Position numbers and translations under genes: made by a program. From contig JAFSKR010000070.1 in the NCBI GenBank assembly GCA_017448825.1, forward strand, positions 1-35,680: 35,680 nt of DNA. Reading direction: 5' to 3'. The DNA is from Bacteroidaceae bacterium. Its GTDB lineage: Bacteria > Bacteroidota > Bacteroidia > Bacteroidales > Bacteroidaceae. Under the pieces are notes generated by a model, which worked only from the letters and a program-made list of their open reading frames with translations, was not told the origin of the DNA and ran no database searches. Shown here in pieces: positions 1 to 8,147 of the stretch (position 1 is its first letter; each line of letters starts with the position of its first letter).

Positions 1-36
1 ACGCATGGAACACGGGTTCGATTCCCGTAGGCGCTA
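1..36 (+). tRNA. tRNA, 3' part only (isotype undetermined)
   Basis: The window opens inside a tRNA. A 5-bp T stem (12-16 with 24-28) closes a 7-base TTCGATT loop. It is followed by the 3' acceptor strand AGGCGCT (29-35) and an A discriminator at 36. CCA is not encoded; the next bases are CAAA. The anticodon lies outside the window, so the amino acid cannot be named. A strong terminator follows at 57-90. Confidence 0.85.
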
Positions 37-56
37 CAAATTCGCCACAAAGAATT

Positions 57-90
57 AAGGGACTTGCAGAAATGCAAGTCCCTTATTTTT
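57..90 (+). terminator. Intrinsic terminator of the tRNA transcript
   Basis: A perfect 12-bp stem (57-68 with 73-84, core GGGACTTGCA) closed by a GAAA tetraloop (69-72) is followed by ATTTTT (85-90). It is a textbook rho-independent terminator 20 bases after the tRNA. The same hairpin core recurs, inverted, at 329-378 after secA. Confidence 0.9.
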
Positions 91-116
91 ACTTAGCGGA
101 TTCCTCTGTTTGGTAA

Positions 117-159
117 AGCTTGGCTCATCAAGAATTAATTAGCTTGGCTCATCAAGAAT
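117..159. repeat. 19-bp direct repeat, two copies
   Basis: The 19-mer AGCTTGGCTCATCAAGAAT occurs at 117-135 and again exactly at 141-159, with six bases between. It is noncoding, between the tRNA terminator and the tandem array at 218-322. No function can be assigned. Confidence 0.85.
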
Positions 160-217
160 AAATCTCATCTACATGAGCTGCATCGCTTCGTCTTAAGCCG
201 CTAAATCGGTGACCTAT

Positions 218-322
218 GTGGGCAATGCTGGTGAGCTTATGCGGGCAACGCTGGTGAGCTTATGCGGGCAATGCTGGTGAGCTTATGCAGGCAATGCTGG
301 TGAGCTTATGCAGGCGACGCTG
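218..322. repeat. 23-bp tandem repeat, about 4.6 copies
   Basis: Four full 23-base units (218-240, 241-263, 264-286, 287-309) and a partial fifth (310-322) share GGCAATGCTGGTGAGCTTAT with only a few substitutions (GTG/GCG/GCA at the unit start, AATG/AACG inside). The period is not a multiple of three and no gene crosses the array, so it is noncoding. There are no spacers, so it is not CRISPR. Apart from this array, the direct repeat at 117-159 and the two hairpins, I see nothing else in the 355-base gap between the tRNA and secA. Confidence 0.9.
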
Positions 323-328
323 ATTGTG

Positions 329-378
329 CCACAAGGAATGAGGGACTTGCATTTCTGCAAGCCCCTCATTCCTTGTGG
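329..378 (-). terminator. Hairpin downstream of secA, probable terminator
   Basis: Positions 329-351 and 356-378 form a 23-bp stem around a 4-base loop. The only non-Watson-Crick pair (345/362) is A-C in plus-strand RNA but a G-U wobble in minus-strand RNA, which suits a structure transcribed with secA, whose stop codon is at 392-394. No good U-tract follows on the minus strand, so it may protect a 3' end rather than terminate. It shares the GCCACAA...AGGGACTTGCA half with the tRNA terminator. Confidence 0.6.
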
Positions 379-391
379 GTAACGTGGATTT

Positions 392-3300
392 TTACAATCC
401 GCGTCCGTGACAGTTCTTATACTTTTTGCCGCTGCCGCATGGACAAGGGTCGTTGCGACCAATCTTGGGACCGTTGTTGACAATCGGTGTGATAGGTTGG
501 CGGGAACGAGTGTCGGTGCGAGCTGCTTGCGCCTGCTGACGTTGCGTCTCTGAGGGTTCATCGAGGTTCTGATGACTCTCCGTGAGGTGTGGTAGGGAAG
601 GCTCATCCATCGCTGACTTGGGGGCTTGTTGAATCTCCTGCGGCTGAGCGATAGGGATGGAGCAACGCATCAGGACTGAAATGGTGCCGTCGTTGATTTC
701 GTTGACCATCGTGTCGAACAGGGTGACGGATTCCAGTTTGAAGATGAGCAGCGGGTCTTTCTGTTCGTAGGATGCATTTTGAACGGACTGCTTCAGTTCA
801 TCGAGCGCACGCAGGTTTTCCTTCCAAGCATCGTCAATGGTGTGAAGGAGAATGGCCTTCTCGAATGCCACGAGAATAGATTTTCCTTCTGTCTCGTATG
901 CCTCTTTGAGAGGTATGCTGATTTGATAGATGCGGCGACCATCGGTGATGGGCACAAGAATGTTCTCGTACATGTTGCCTTTCGTCTCATAGACTTCCTT
1001 GATGACAGGGAATGCTGTTGATGCAAGGCGTGCACTGCGTTTCTTGAAAGAGTCTATCACAATATCAAATGCTTCGTCCTCCAACTGATTGCGGCTCTTC
1101 TCTTCAAACTGCTCCATCGTAAAGGGAATCTCCATCGCAAAGATACGCAGGAAGTCTTCCTTGCAACTCTCATAGTCGCCATTCTGGAGGATGTGGACGA
1201 CACGATCCCAAATCATGTTGGAGATGTCCATGCCGATGCGTTCACCCATCAAAGCGTGGCGGCGGCGTTCGTAAATGACCTTGCGCTGCTTGTTCATCAC
1301 GTCATCGTATTCGAGCAGACGCTTACGGATGCCGAAGTTGTTCTCTTCCACTTTCTTCTGAGCACGTTCGATGCTTTGGTTAATCATCTTATGCTCAATC
1401 ATCTCCCCCTCTTCGAAGCCAAGTCTGTCCATCACTTTCGAGATGCGGTCGCTGGCAAAGAGGCGCATGAGCTTATCTTCCAGAGAAACGTAGAAGACGG
1501 AAGAACCCGGGTCGCCCTGACGGCCGGAACGTCCACGCAACTGCCTATCGACGCGACGGCTCTCATGGCGTTCGGTGCCGATGATGGCAAGACCGCCGGC
1601 GGCTTTCACTTCGTCAGAGAGCTTGATGTCGGTACCACGACCAGCCATGTTGGTGGCAATGGTTACGGCACCTAACAGTTTCTCTTCTTTGGTTCCATCT
1701 TCTTTCACGACTTCGCCCAGTGTGCTCTGACCTGCCAGTGCCACGATGTCTGCCTCCTTTTGGTGAAGTTTGGCATTCAGCACTTGGTGAGGTATCTTGC
1801 GCATGGAAAGCATTCGGGAAAGCAGTTCGGATATTTCGACGGATGTCGTACCCACCAGCACGGGACGTCCACTGTTGCGCATCTTCACTATTTCCTCAAT
1901 CACGGCGTTGTACTTCTCCCGGTTGGTCTTATAGACACGGTCGTTCATGTCGTTTCGGGCAATCGGGCGGTTGGTTGGAATCTCCACCACATCCAGCTTG
2001 TAGATATCCCAGAACTCGCCTGCCTCAGTGATGGCAGTACCTGTCATGCCTGACAACTTGTGATACATACGGAAATAGTTCTGCAAAGTGATTGTTGCGA
2101 AAGTTTGGGTGGCTGCCTCAACCTTCACACGCTCTTTTGCCTCAACGGCTTGATGGAGTCCATCGCTCCATCGACGACCTTCCATGATACGTCCTGTCTG
2201 TTCATCGACAATTTTCACCTCGCCGTCCATGATGACGTAGTCGTCGTCCTTCACAAACATGGTGTATGCCTTCAGCAACTGTTGGATGGTGTGCACACGT
2301 TCTGCCTTCAGGGCATAATCCTGCATGAGGGCATCCTTCTTGGCAAGTTTCTCCTCTTCATTCTCAAATTTTTCGTTTTCCAATGCGGAGAGCTGTGTGG
2401 TGATGTCAGGCAATACGAAGAACTGGTCATCCTTCACGATGTTGGCAATCAGTTGATTACCCTTGTCCGTCATCTCTACCGACTTCAGCTTCTCATCTAC
2501 CACAAAGAAAAGCGGGTTGGTGGCTTCCGGCATTCGGCGGTTGTTGTTCTCCATATAGATTTCCTCCGTCTGGAGCAAGCCTGTCTTGATGCCTGGCTGC
2601 GAGAGGAACTTGATGAGGGCATTACTCTTGGGCAGACCTTTGTAAGCACGGAAGAGGGAGAGGAAACCTGCTGTCACGTCATCCTTGTTGTCTGACTCGA
2701 TGAGTTTCTTTGCCTCCGTGAGGTAATTCTGAGCCAGACGACGTTGTGCTTCAACGAGTTGTTCCACGATGGGGCAATACTCCTCAAACATCTGCACATC
2801 CCCTTTGGGTACGGGACCGGAGATGATGAGCGGAGTACGGGCATCGTCGATGAGCACAGAGTCAACCTCATCGACAATGGCAAAGTTGTGGATGCGCTGT
2901 ACAAGGTCCTTTGGCCCCATGGCCATATTGTCGCGCAAATAGTCGAAGCCAAACTCGTTGTTGGTGCCGAAGGTGATGTCTGCCTGATAAGCACGCCGAC
3001 GTTCCTCCGAGTTGGGTTGGTGCTTGTCGATGCAATCGACGCTCAAGCCGTGGAACATATAGAGCGGTCCCATCCACTCAGAGTCGCGCTTGGCGAGGTA
3101 ATCGTTCACAGTGACCACGTGGACACCGTTGCGAGAGAGTGCATTGAGGAACACTGGCAAGGTTGCCACAAGCGTCTTGCCTTCACCTGTTGCCATCTCT
3201 GCAATCTTGCCTTGATGGAGCACGATGCCGCCGAAGAGCTGCACGTTGTAGTGAATCATGTTCCATGTCATCTCGTTGCCGCTTGCCACCCAGTGGTTGT

Positions 3301-3775
3301 GCCAGATGGCCTTGTCGCCATCGATGTCCACAAAGTCGTGGTCGATGGAGAGGTCTTTGTCGAACTGTGTGGCGGTGACAATGATATCTCCGTTTTTGGC
3401 ATTTGTGAAACGGCGCGCGGTGTCCTTCACGATGGCATATACCGTTGGCAACACTTCGGTGAGGCCCTCTTCAAAGATGTCCAACACCTCAGTCTCTTTC
3501 TTGTCAATTGCCTCAAAGATTGGCTGACGTTTGTCTATTTCGGTTCCTTCAATTTTCTCTCTCAGTTCGGCAATCTCGGCACGCTTGTCTTTCACTTTGT
3601 CTTGAAGATATGCCTTGATGTCGTCCACTTTGGCACGCAACTCATCGTTGGTCAGTTTTTGAATTTCCGGCTCAACAGCTAATATCTGTTCGACAATGGG
3701 GCGAATCTCCTTGATGTCACGTTGCGCCTTGTTGCCAAACATGGTGCTCAAAAATTTGTTTAATGAAAATCCCAT
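392..3775 (-). CDS. secA: Preprotein translocase ATPase SecA
   Basis: SecA is the cytoplasmic ATPase that drives unfolded preproteins through the SecYEG channel. The 1127-residue product starts [10 protein letters not shown]. It has the Walker A motif ATGEGKT at about residues 195-201, the DEVD Walker B motif near residue 300 ([10 protein letters not shown]), and the helicase motif with [10 protein letters not shown]. The last 17 residues are a complete SEC-C zinc motif, with ligands C1111, C1113, C1122 and H1123. It is longer than the ~900-residue E. coli protein because of extra segments in the N-terminal half (about residues 45-110) and elsewhere, as is usual in Bacteroidota. It lies 91 bases downstream of a PafA-like gene on the same strand, which itself follows a DUF4105 gene. 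I found no clear promoter in the 91-base gap, so co-transcription is possible. Identification is certain. Confidence 0.98.
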   Translation of the reverse strand: MGFSLNKFLSTMFGNKAQRDIKEIRPIVEQILAVEPEIQKLTNDELRAKVDDIKAYLQDKVKDKRAEIAELREKIEGTEIDKRQPIFEAIDKKETEVLDIFEEGLTEVLPTVYAIVKDTARRFTNAKNGDIIVTATQFDKDLSIDHDFVDIDGDKAIWHNHWVASGNEMTWNMIHYNVQLFGGIVLHQGKIAEMATGEGKTLVATLPVFLNALSRNGVHVVTVNDYLAKRDSEWMGPLYMFHGLSVDCIDKHQPNSEERRRAYQADITFGTNNEFGFDYLRDNMAMGPKDLVQRIHNFAIVDEVDSVLIDDARTPLIISGPVPKGDVQMFEEYCPIVEQLVEAQRRLAQNYLTEAKKLIESDNKDDVTAGFLSLFRAYKGLPKSNALIKFLSQPGIKTGLLQTEEIYMENNNRRMPEATNPLFFVVDEKLKSVEMTDKGNQLIANIVKDDQFFVLPDITTQLSALENEKFENEEEKLAKKDALMQDYALKAERVHTIQQLLKAYTMFVKDDDYVIMDGEVKIVDEQTGRIMEGRRWSDGLHQAVEAKERVKVEAATQTFATITLQNYFRMYHKLSGMTGTAITEAGEFWDIYKLDVVEIPTNRPIARNDMNDRVYKTNREKYNAVIEEIVKMRNSGRPVLVGTTSVEISELLSRMLSMRKIPHQVLNAKLHQKEADIVALAGQSTLGEVVKEDGTKEEKLLGAVTIATNMAGRGTDIKLSDEVKAAGGLAIIGTERHESRRVDRQLRGRSGRQGDPGSSVFYVSLEDKLMRLFASDRISKVMDRLGFEEGEMIEHKMINQSIERAQKKVEENNFGIRKRLLEYDDVMNKQRKVIYERRRHALMGERIGMDISNMIWDRVVHILQNGDYESCKEDFLRIFAMEIPFTMEQFEEKSRNQLEDEAFDIVIDSFKKRSARLASTAFPVIKEVYETKGNMYENILVPITDGRRIYQISIPLKEAYETEGKSILVAFEKAILLHTIDDAWKENLRALDELKQSVQNASYEQKDPLLIFKLESVTLFDTMVNEINDGTISVLMRCSIPIAQPQEIQQAPKSAMDEPSLPHLTESHQNLDEPSETQRQQAQAARTDTRSRQPITPIVNNGPKIGRNDPCPCGSGKKYKNCHGRGL

Positions 3776-3866
3776 ATATTTATTTGTAATTTGACGTTTT
3801 TACCATTTGTTTCCTTATTTCATGTGTTCATCTTTTGTCCCTTCATCCTTCCGATTGGAATTGCTT

Positions 3867-5420
3867 TCAGAAGAGTGGTGAAGTCGCACATCCGTTGGGT
3901 GCTCTGATGCGGATGTGATGTGCCACTGTCGGTGCAATGCAATCGACAGTGACAGGGGCATCCACTTTCTTTGCCTTTATCGTATAGCCAAAGAAGATGA
4001 GCGGAAACTCAAAAAACGAGTCGCGTTGCATCTTCTTGGAGGCGCGGTCTTCGTCCACCAATGTCCACCCTGGTGATACCTGTATGATGATGTCCCCCGA
4101 ACATTTGGGGTTGTACCCATTTCGAATGATGCTGATGCCGGGTGTCCATGCTCCCTGTGTGATGCGATGGGCGGTGAATACGTCTCTCACTCCCGACAAT
4201 TGAAACAGAAAGTCTTCGCAGTGCTCCAGCACTTCTGCCAGTTTCAATTGTTTCTGCTCTAATAGCTTATGGTTGAGGTAGAACTGATTGCCAAAATAAC
4301 TCTCCACATACAGTCCATTGCCATACATGGCACACAGATACATATTGAGTAAAGTGGCACAGCGGTTGATGTTTAGCTCTCCTGTTGGAATGCGGTATTG
4401 GGCCAGGTCTTCCGCTTCGTCTATCTCGTCATATCCCGTGGAAGTAATGAAAATCAGCGTCTTGTCAAGTCCTACCAAATGGTCGATTCTTTGCAAGAGG
4501 GTTGCCAATGCGGCATCCAAACGTATGTAGGTGTCTTGTAGTTCATTCGTGGCCGACTGGGCATGATGGAAATTGCCGGCATAATAGCATACGGAAAGGA
4601 AGTCGGTCACTTCGTCCATGCCCACATGGCCACTTTCCAAGCAATAACGGGCTGCCTTGGTCACTTCTTCATTCACCAGGCCAGACATCTTGAACTCATG
4701 GTATCGGCTGTCGCCCGTGAAGTTGTGGGAAAATGGTTTCTGGGTCGTGGTCAAGAAGTAGTTGTATGAGCCGCTGTATTCTGTGGAAGGTTTCCACATC
4801 ATTGAGGATATTCTGTCTGCAATGGAATTTGAATCCAAATACCGCAGCCATGCGGGTGCATCGCCATAATAGGTCGTACCAGCCCATCGACCGTTTTGAT
4901 TGTCAATCCACATGGCCCAGTCTGCCGCATGACCAGCAGCCAGCACGGCAGCTTCACGATTGGGAGCGATGCTGTAAACGAGTGCCTTGCCCTTGGTGGC
5001 GACCTTCAACTCATCTCCTATCGTGCTGACCAACAGATTCTTGGGAGAGGAATAATCCTGTGTCTCCACTCCCTTGTATCGACGGTCATCCACACAGAAA
5101 TTGGTGTGCAGCTCGGCCCGATGCATCCATTCCTCCGCGATGATGCCATGATTGTAAGGCACTGTGCCCGTTACGATGGTGGCGATGGCCGAAGCGCGGT
5201 CAACAGGCGTATGCTGATATTGCACGTTGGAATAGACTTGTCCTTTGTCAAGCAGCAATTTGAAGCCTCCCTCACCATAGAGGGGCATGAAGGCATTCAG
5301 GTAGTCGGAACGCAGCTGGTCAATGGAGATACCCACAACCAATCGAGGCACAGAGGTTGTCTGTGCCGCTGATGCCATCGCAATGGAAGCAATGAATGTT
5401 GTCAGTATCTGCCTTTTCAT
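3867..5420 (-). CDS. PafA-type alkaline phosphatase superfamily protein, probably catalytically degenerate
   Basis: A 517-residue exported protein; residues 1-19 are a Sec signal peptide ending ASA-Q. The fold is that of Bacteroidota PafA / nucleotide pyrophosphatase enzymes: VVGISIDQLRSDYL (first metal Asp at D34), ATIVTGTVPYNHGI (nucleophile position T81), AAGHAADWAMW (162-171), and a family-typical C-terminus APTVAHHIRIRAPNG. Several residues normally needed for two-metal catalysis look replaced. The usual TADHG motif reads TSTGYD (326-331). The usual STDYVGH region reads YYAGNFHH (279-286), losing the Asp. The KDR before the AGH motif is NRE. No clear late metal His is seen before PLIFFGY. 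It may therefore bind rather than hydrolyse phosphoesters. It lies between the DUF4105 gene (46-base open-frame gap) and secA (91-base gap). Family assignment is firm; loss of activity is inferred from a by-eye alignment. Confidence 0.85.
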   Translation of the reverse strand: MKRQILTTFIASIAMASAAQTTSVPRLVVGISIDQLRSDYLNAFMPLYGEGGFKLLLDKGQVYSNVQYQHTPVDRASAIATIVTGTVPYNHGIIAEEWMHRAELHTNFCVDDRRYKGVETQDYSSPKNLLVSTIGDELKVATKGKALVYSIAPNREAAVLAAGHAADWAMWIDNQNGRWAGTTYYGDAPAWLRYLDSNSIADRISSMMWKPSTEYSGSYNYFLTTTQKPFSHNFTGDSRYHEFKMSGLVNEEVTKAARYCLESGHVGMDEVTDFLSVCYYAGNFHHAQSATNELQDTYIRLDAALATLLQRIDHLVGLDKTLIFITSTGYDEIDEAEDLAQYRIPTGELNINRCATLLNMYLCAMYGNGLYVESYFGNQFYLNHKLLEQKQLKLAEVLEHCEDFLFQLSGVRDVFTAHRITQGAWTPGISIIRNGYNPKCSGDIIIQVSPGWTLVDEDRASKKMQRDSFFEFPLIFFGYTIKAKKVDAPVTVDCIAPTVAHHIRIRAPNGCATSPLF

Positions 5421-5432
5421 TATTTATGAGGT

Positions 5433-5471
5433 CTTAAGTTTTTAAGTTCTTAAGTTGGTGAGTTTTTTAAG
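5433..5471. repeat. Short AT-rich imperfect repeats in intergenic spacer
   Basis: The spacer between the PafA-like gene and the DUF4105 gene contains three close copies of TTAAGTT (starting at 5434, 5442 and 5450) and a variant ending near 5471. This looks like slippage-prone simple sequence. The last bases overlap the 3' end of the DUF4105 gene. Confidence 0.5.
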
Positions 5472-6708
5472 TATGTGAGTCTTCCAGTTTTCCGTTTTTA
5501 ACTTTCAGTCTTTCTGTCTGTGCCACCGCTCTTACCAACAAAACAAGCACCACCTGCCACATGGCAAGGTCGAACGACTGCGGGCATACCGCCATTGTCA
5601 CCAAAAAGCCTGCCACGACTGCCAAATTGACGTATGCCAACACGTTTTTTCGTTTCTTCTGCTGGCAAAGGATGAGCCATGCAGCATATAGGAGTGGGAG
5701 GGGGTTGAAAAGAATCACCAGCCAGTTGGTGCTTACTCCAGGATGCTCTGAGAAGAAGAACAGAAAGGCTACAAGGATGCCGGCGACCCCTTGGGCTGTG
5801 TGCAGCAGTACATCCACCCACAGGCAGTATTGCTTCTTGATGTGTTCCCACCATCCAATCAACGCCACGGCCAACAGCAGCAACGAGAAGACGAATCGGG
5901 GAGAAGTGAGAGGGTGGGGCGTGTCGGCCTCGTTGGTCTCCTCCATTATCACCGCCTTGCGCTTCACGTATGGGGTGCGTTCCCCCTTATTATTAATAAT
6001 GTGTGCTTCGTCGGCCTCGGCGCGGAACACATCGGGCAGAAACATCTGCACTCGTCTGTCCACCTTCTGGTCAATCTCTGCACCCAGTATCATGTCGATG
6101 CCGAAACTTGTCCAAGGTGAATCGGTCAGGCACTGCCGCAACAGTTGGCGCACGGTCATGGCAGTGGGGGCTTTCTCGTAGGCCACTTCGCCTTCCACGG
6201 CTTTCTCCACCATGTCGCGTGCTCGTTCCGTGCAGTTGTCGTAGAGCCACTTGTATCGATATTCTTGATTCTCCGGACGAAGATTCACCACCAGCAGTCC
6301 CAACAGTTCATTCGCTTCCACTTCAGTCAGGTTCAACACCTGCTCCGTCACGCCAATGCCCATCTGCCCATATCGTTCAATGAAATAGTCAAACGGCTCG
6401 GCACCAAGCAGGTAGTCCGTCTTTCCCAGCAAGAATTTCATCACGAAATTGTCTGCATTGTAGTCGAAGCATCCATAATTGAACACCGCATCTACCCTTC
6501 GTGTCACATTCTGCACACGCAGCGCGGTATGTCCAAACTTGGCATACAAATCCTTGCCTGGCGTGCACGTCAGCACCGACACTTGCACGGAGTCAAGTGT
6601 GGAGACCTCCTTTGCCAGTGTGTCGGTGGCGACATGGTCTTGAGCTGACAGCACAAAATGTGTCAGCAGGAATGCCACCATGAGGATATGTCGTTTGAAC
6701 CAAACCAT
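5467..6708 (-). CDS. DUF4105 membrane protein, likely lipoprotein N-acyltransferase (Lnb-like)
   Basis: With the start at 6708 the product is 413 residues and begins MVWFKRHILM, a good signal sequence/anchor ending near SAQ23. An in-frame ATG at 6744 is upstream, but the extra 12 codons cover a promoter -7 box, so I reject it. The N-terminal periplasmic domain carries KFGHTALRV (H60) and YDNCTERARD (C159), the conserved His and Cys of DUF4105. The C-terminal ~140 residues form about four or five membrane helices. From family knowledge, DUF4105 proteins of Bacteroides have been linked to N-acylation of mature lipoproteins (Lnb) with this Cys/His pair; function here is by homology. It heads a minus-strand run with the PafA-like gene and secA, all envelope-biogenesis related. 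Fold assignment is strong, activity moderately so. Confidence 0.8.
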   Translation of the reverse strand: MVWFKRHILMVAFLLTHFVLSAQDHVATDTLAKEVSTLDSVQVSVLTCTPGKDLYAKFGHTALRVQNVTRRVDAVFNYGCFDYNADNFVMKFLLGKTDYLLGAEPFDYFIERYGQMGIGVTEQVLNLTEVEANELLGLLVVNLRPENQEYRYKWLYDNCTERARDMVEKAVEGEVAYEKAPTAMTVRQLLRQCLTDSPWTSFGIDMILGAEIDQKVDRRVQMFLPDVFRAEADEAHIINNKGERTPYVKRKAVIMEETNEADTPHPLTSPRFVFSLLLLAVALIGWWEHIKKQYCLWVDVLLHTAQGVAGILVAFLFFFSEHPGVSTNWLVILFNPLPLLYAAWLILCQQKKRKNVLAYVNLAVVAGFLVTMAVCPQSFDLAMWQVVLVLLVRAVAQTERLKVKNGKLEDSHT

Positions 6709-6717
6709 AATATTTTG

Positions 6718-6745
6718 CAAAGTTACGGAAAATAATCTGAACAAA
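6718..6745 (-). promoter_or_regulatory. Bacteroidota promoter for the DUF4105 gene
   Basis: On the minus strand the -7 box TAACTTTG (6718-6725) matches TAnnTTTG, with TTTG upstream at 6742-6745. The spacing of 16 is shorter than the usual 19-21. The box sits only about 10 bases before the ATG at 6708, implying a very short leader. Confidence 0.6.
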
Positions 6746-6835
6746 AGCCCTTTCTCACCAATTATCAGCTTTTTCGCCCCAAACTCTTGGCAAAGCCCCG
6801 AAAATTTTGTGAATTTGTGTGGTGAAAAACGGAAC

Positions 6836-7873
6836 TTATTTTAACCTGAACCGTTGATACAAAGCCCACGCCTCCTGCACTCCTTCCATGTTGTTGCTGC
6901 CATTGAAGAAATCTACCTGGCAGTCTTCGCGGAAGGGTGACCAATTGCCGCAGACGATGCCGTCGCGGGCAATGATGGGTTGGAAGATGCCACTGTTGTT
7001 GTGGGCATGGTGACGATGTTCTGGCGACAGCACGATGTCGCGTGACTTGTAGCCAATGAGATACTCGTCGTATGGTGGAATCAAGAGTAGCTTCCCCGTT
7101 CTGAAGCCTCGTGTCCGACAGTCGTCCGTGAGATAAAACTCTCTGCCTTTCCACGTCTCCCTGTGGATGGTGTTGCCTAAGAGGGTTATACCTTTCCGAC
7201 AATCATTGACGCTCAACCCCGACCACCACACAAAGTCCTCCAGCGTTGCAGGCTGGTGACATTGAATGTATTTCCGAGTAAAGCGCAGCAAAGCCTCGTC
7301 CCTGTCAATCGTGCCTTGCGACTTCACCTTATTCGTGGTCAAAGTGTAAGTGGCTTTCATGGGCAGTAGGTCTCCGCTACAGAGAACGCCTGACATTTCT
7401 GCCATGCGGATATGGTACGAAAGGCGATGGTCGTCCATTTGCAAGCCTCTTTCCGCCAATGCCTGAACAAAGCCCTCTTTCGTCACGCTCCCTTGGTCAG
7501 ATGCCGTCCGTGCAAGAATATCCCGGATGCGCATCATTTCATCGTCTGGGATTGAGATTCTGTTGCTGCTCATCCATCCCTTAGTGACAGCAATGGCCTT
7601 GGGAGCACAAAGAGAGATGAATGGCCAGTAGTCCTCGGCTGTCATCAGTTGCCAAGTGCCTCGCATGAGGTGCATACGGATAATCTGCCCGCTGTCGAAA
7701 GCCTCCTTGAAGGCTTTGTGCGATGGTTTCGTTGTACGCATCTCTACAGCCCAGCGCATCATGCGGTACTCCTGTGCCTGCATGGCTCCCATGTGGCTGA
7801 CCACCTCTACAGGAGTCTTGAACTGAGGCACCATCAACTGCTGGTTTAATAATCGGATAGCTACTGGATTCAT
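6836..7873 (-). CDS. AlkZ-like winged-helix DNA glycosylase (HTH_42 family)
   Basis: A 345-residue protein of the HTH_42 / AlkZ-like superfamily, whose studied members remove damaged bases or unhook interstrand crosslinks by base excision. Family landmarks are the start MNPVAIRLLNQQL, MGAMQAQEYRMMRWAV (28-43), and WxLMTAEDYWPF. The residues Q32-x-Q34 match the catalytic QxQ motif of the AlkZ group; the YcaQ/AlkX group has QxD. The end of the protein has the typical pattern PPYDEYLIGYKSRD and a domain that binds the DNA. The gene starts 10 bases after the DUF1294 stop, and so is probably the third gene of an operon with the MBL hydrolase and DUF1294 protein. No promoter box is visible in that 10-base gap. 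The substrate cannot be read from sequence. Confidence 0.85.
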   Translation of the reverse strand: MNPVAIRLLNQQLMVPQFKTPVEVVSHMGAMQAQEYRMMRWAVEMRTTKPSHKAFKEAFDSGQIIRMHLMRGTWQLMTAEDYWPFISLCAPKAIAVTKGWMSSNRISIPDDEMMRIRDILARTASDQGSVTKEGFVQALAERGLQMDDHRLSYHIRMAEMSGVLCSGDLLPMKATYTLTTNKVKSQGTIDRDEALLRFTRKYIQCHQPATLEDFVWWSGLSVNDCRKGITLLGNTIHRETWKGREFYLTDDCRTRGFRTGKLLLIPPYDEYLIGYKSRDIVLSPEHRHHAHNNSGIFQPIIARDGIVCGNWSPFREDCQVDFFNGSNNMEGVQEAWALYQRFRLK

Positions 7874-7883
7874 TTGGATTCTC

Positions 7884-8147
7884 TTATTTACATATAAAAT
7901 ACATGAGTGCTATCTGAGCCAAGATTATCAGCGGAACACCATATTTGAACTTCTTGTGAAGGGTCTTATGATGCCATATTTTCATGCCCAGCAATGCGCC
8001 GATGCTCCCTCCGACTGCGGCAAGCATTAGCAATGTGGCCTCTGATATACGCCAACACCCATGTGCTGCCCGCCATTTATCTATGCCATAGACAAGGAAG
8101 GTCAGCACATTCATGGCAATGAGGATATATACGATTGTCTGTGTCAT
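7884..8147 (-). CDS. DUF1294 small membrane protein
   Basis: An 87-residue protein with about three hydrophobic segments and the DUF1294 signature: YGIDKWRAAH (about 20-29), RISE (about 33-36), a GG-x-x-GALLGM run, then HHKTLHKKFKYGVP before the last helix. The biochemical role of the family is unknown. The start ATG overlaps the stop of the upstream MBL hydrolase (8144-8147, ATGA), which implies translational coupling. The AlkZ-like gene follows 10 bases downstream. Confidence 0.88.
   Translation of the reverse strand: MTQTIVYILIAMNVLTFLVYGIDKWRAAHGCWRISEATLLMLAAVGGSIGALLGMKIWHHKTLHKKFKYGVPLIILAQIALMYFICK

Noticed and set aside
218-322. CRISPR array
   Set aside because: The 23-base units are directly adjacent with no spacers, and no cas gene is present.
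2744-3682. 312-residue plus-strand open frame opposite secA
   Set aside because: It is fully antisense to the well-supported secA, resembles no family and has a His/Val-rich composition typical of a shadow frame. The 1193-1675 and 2060-2695 frames are rejected for the same reason.
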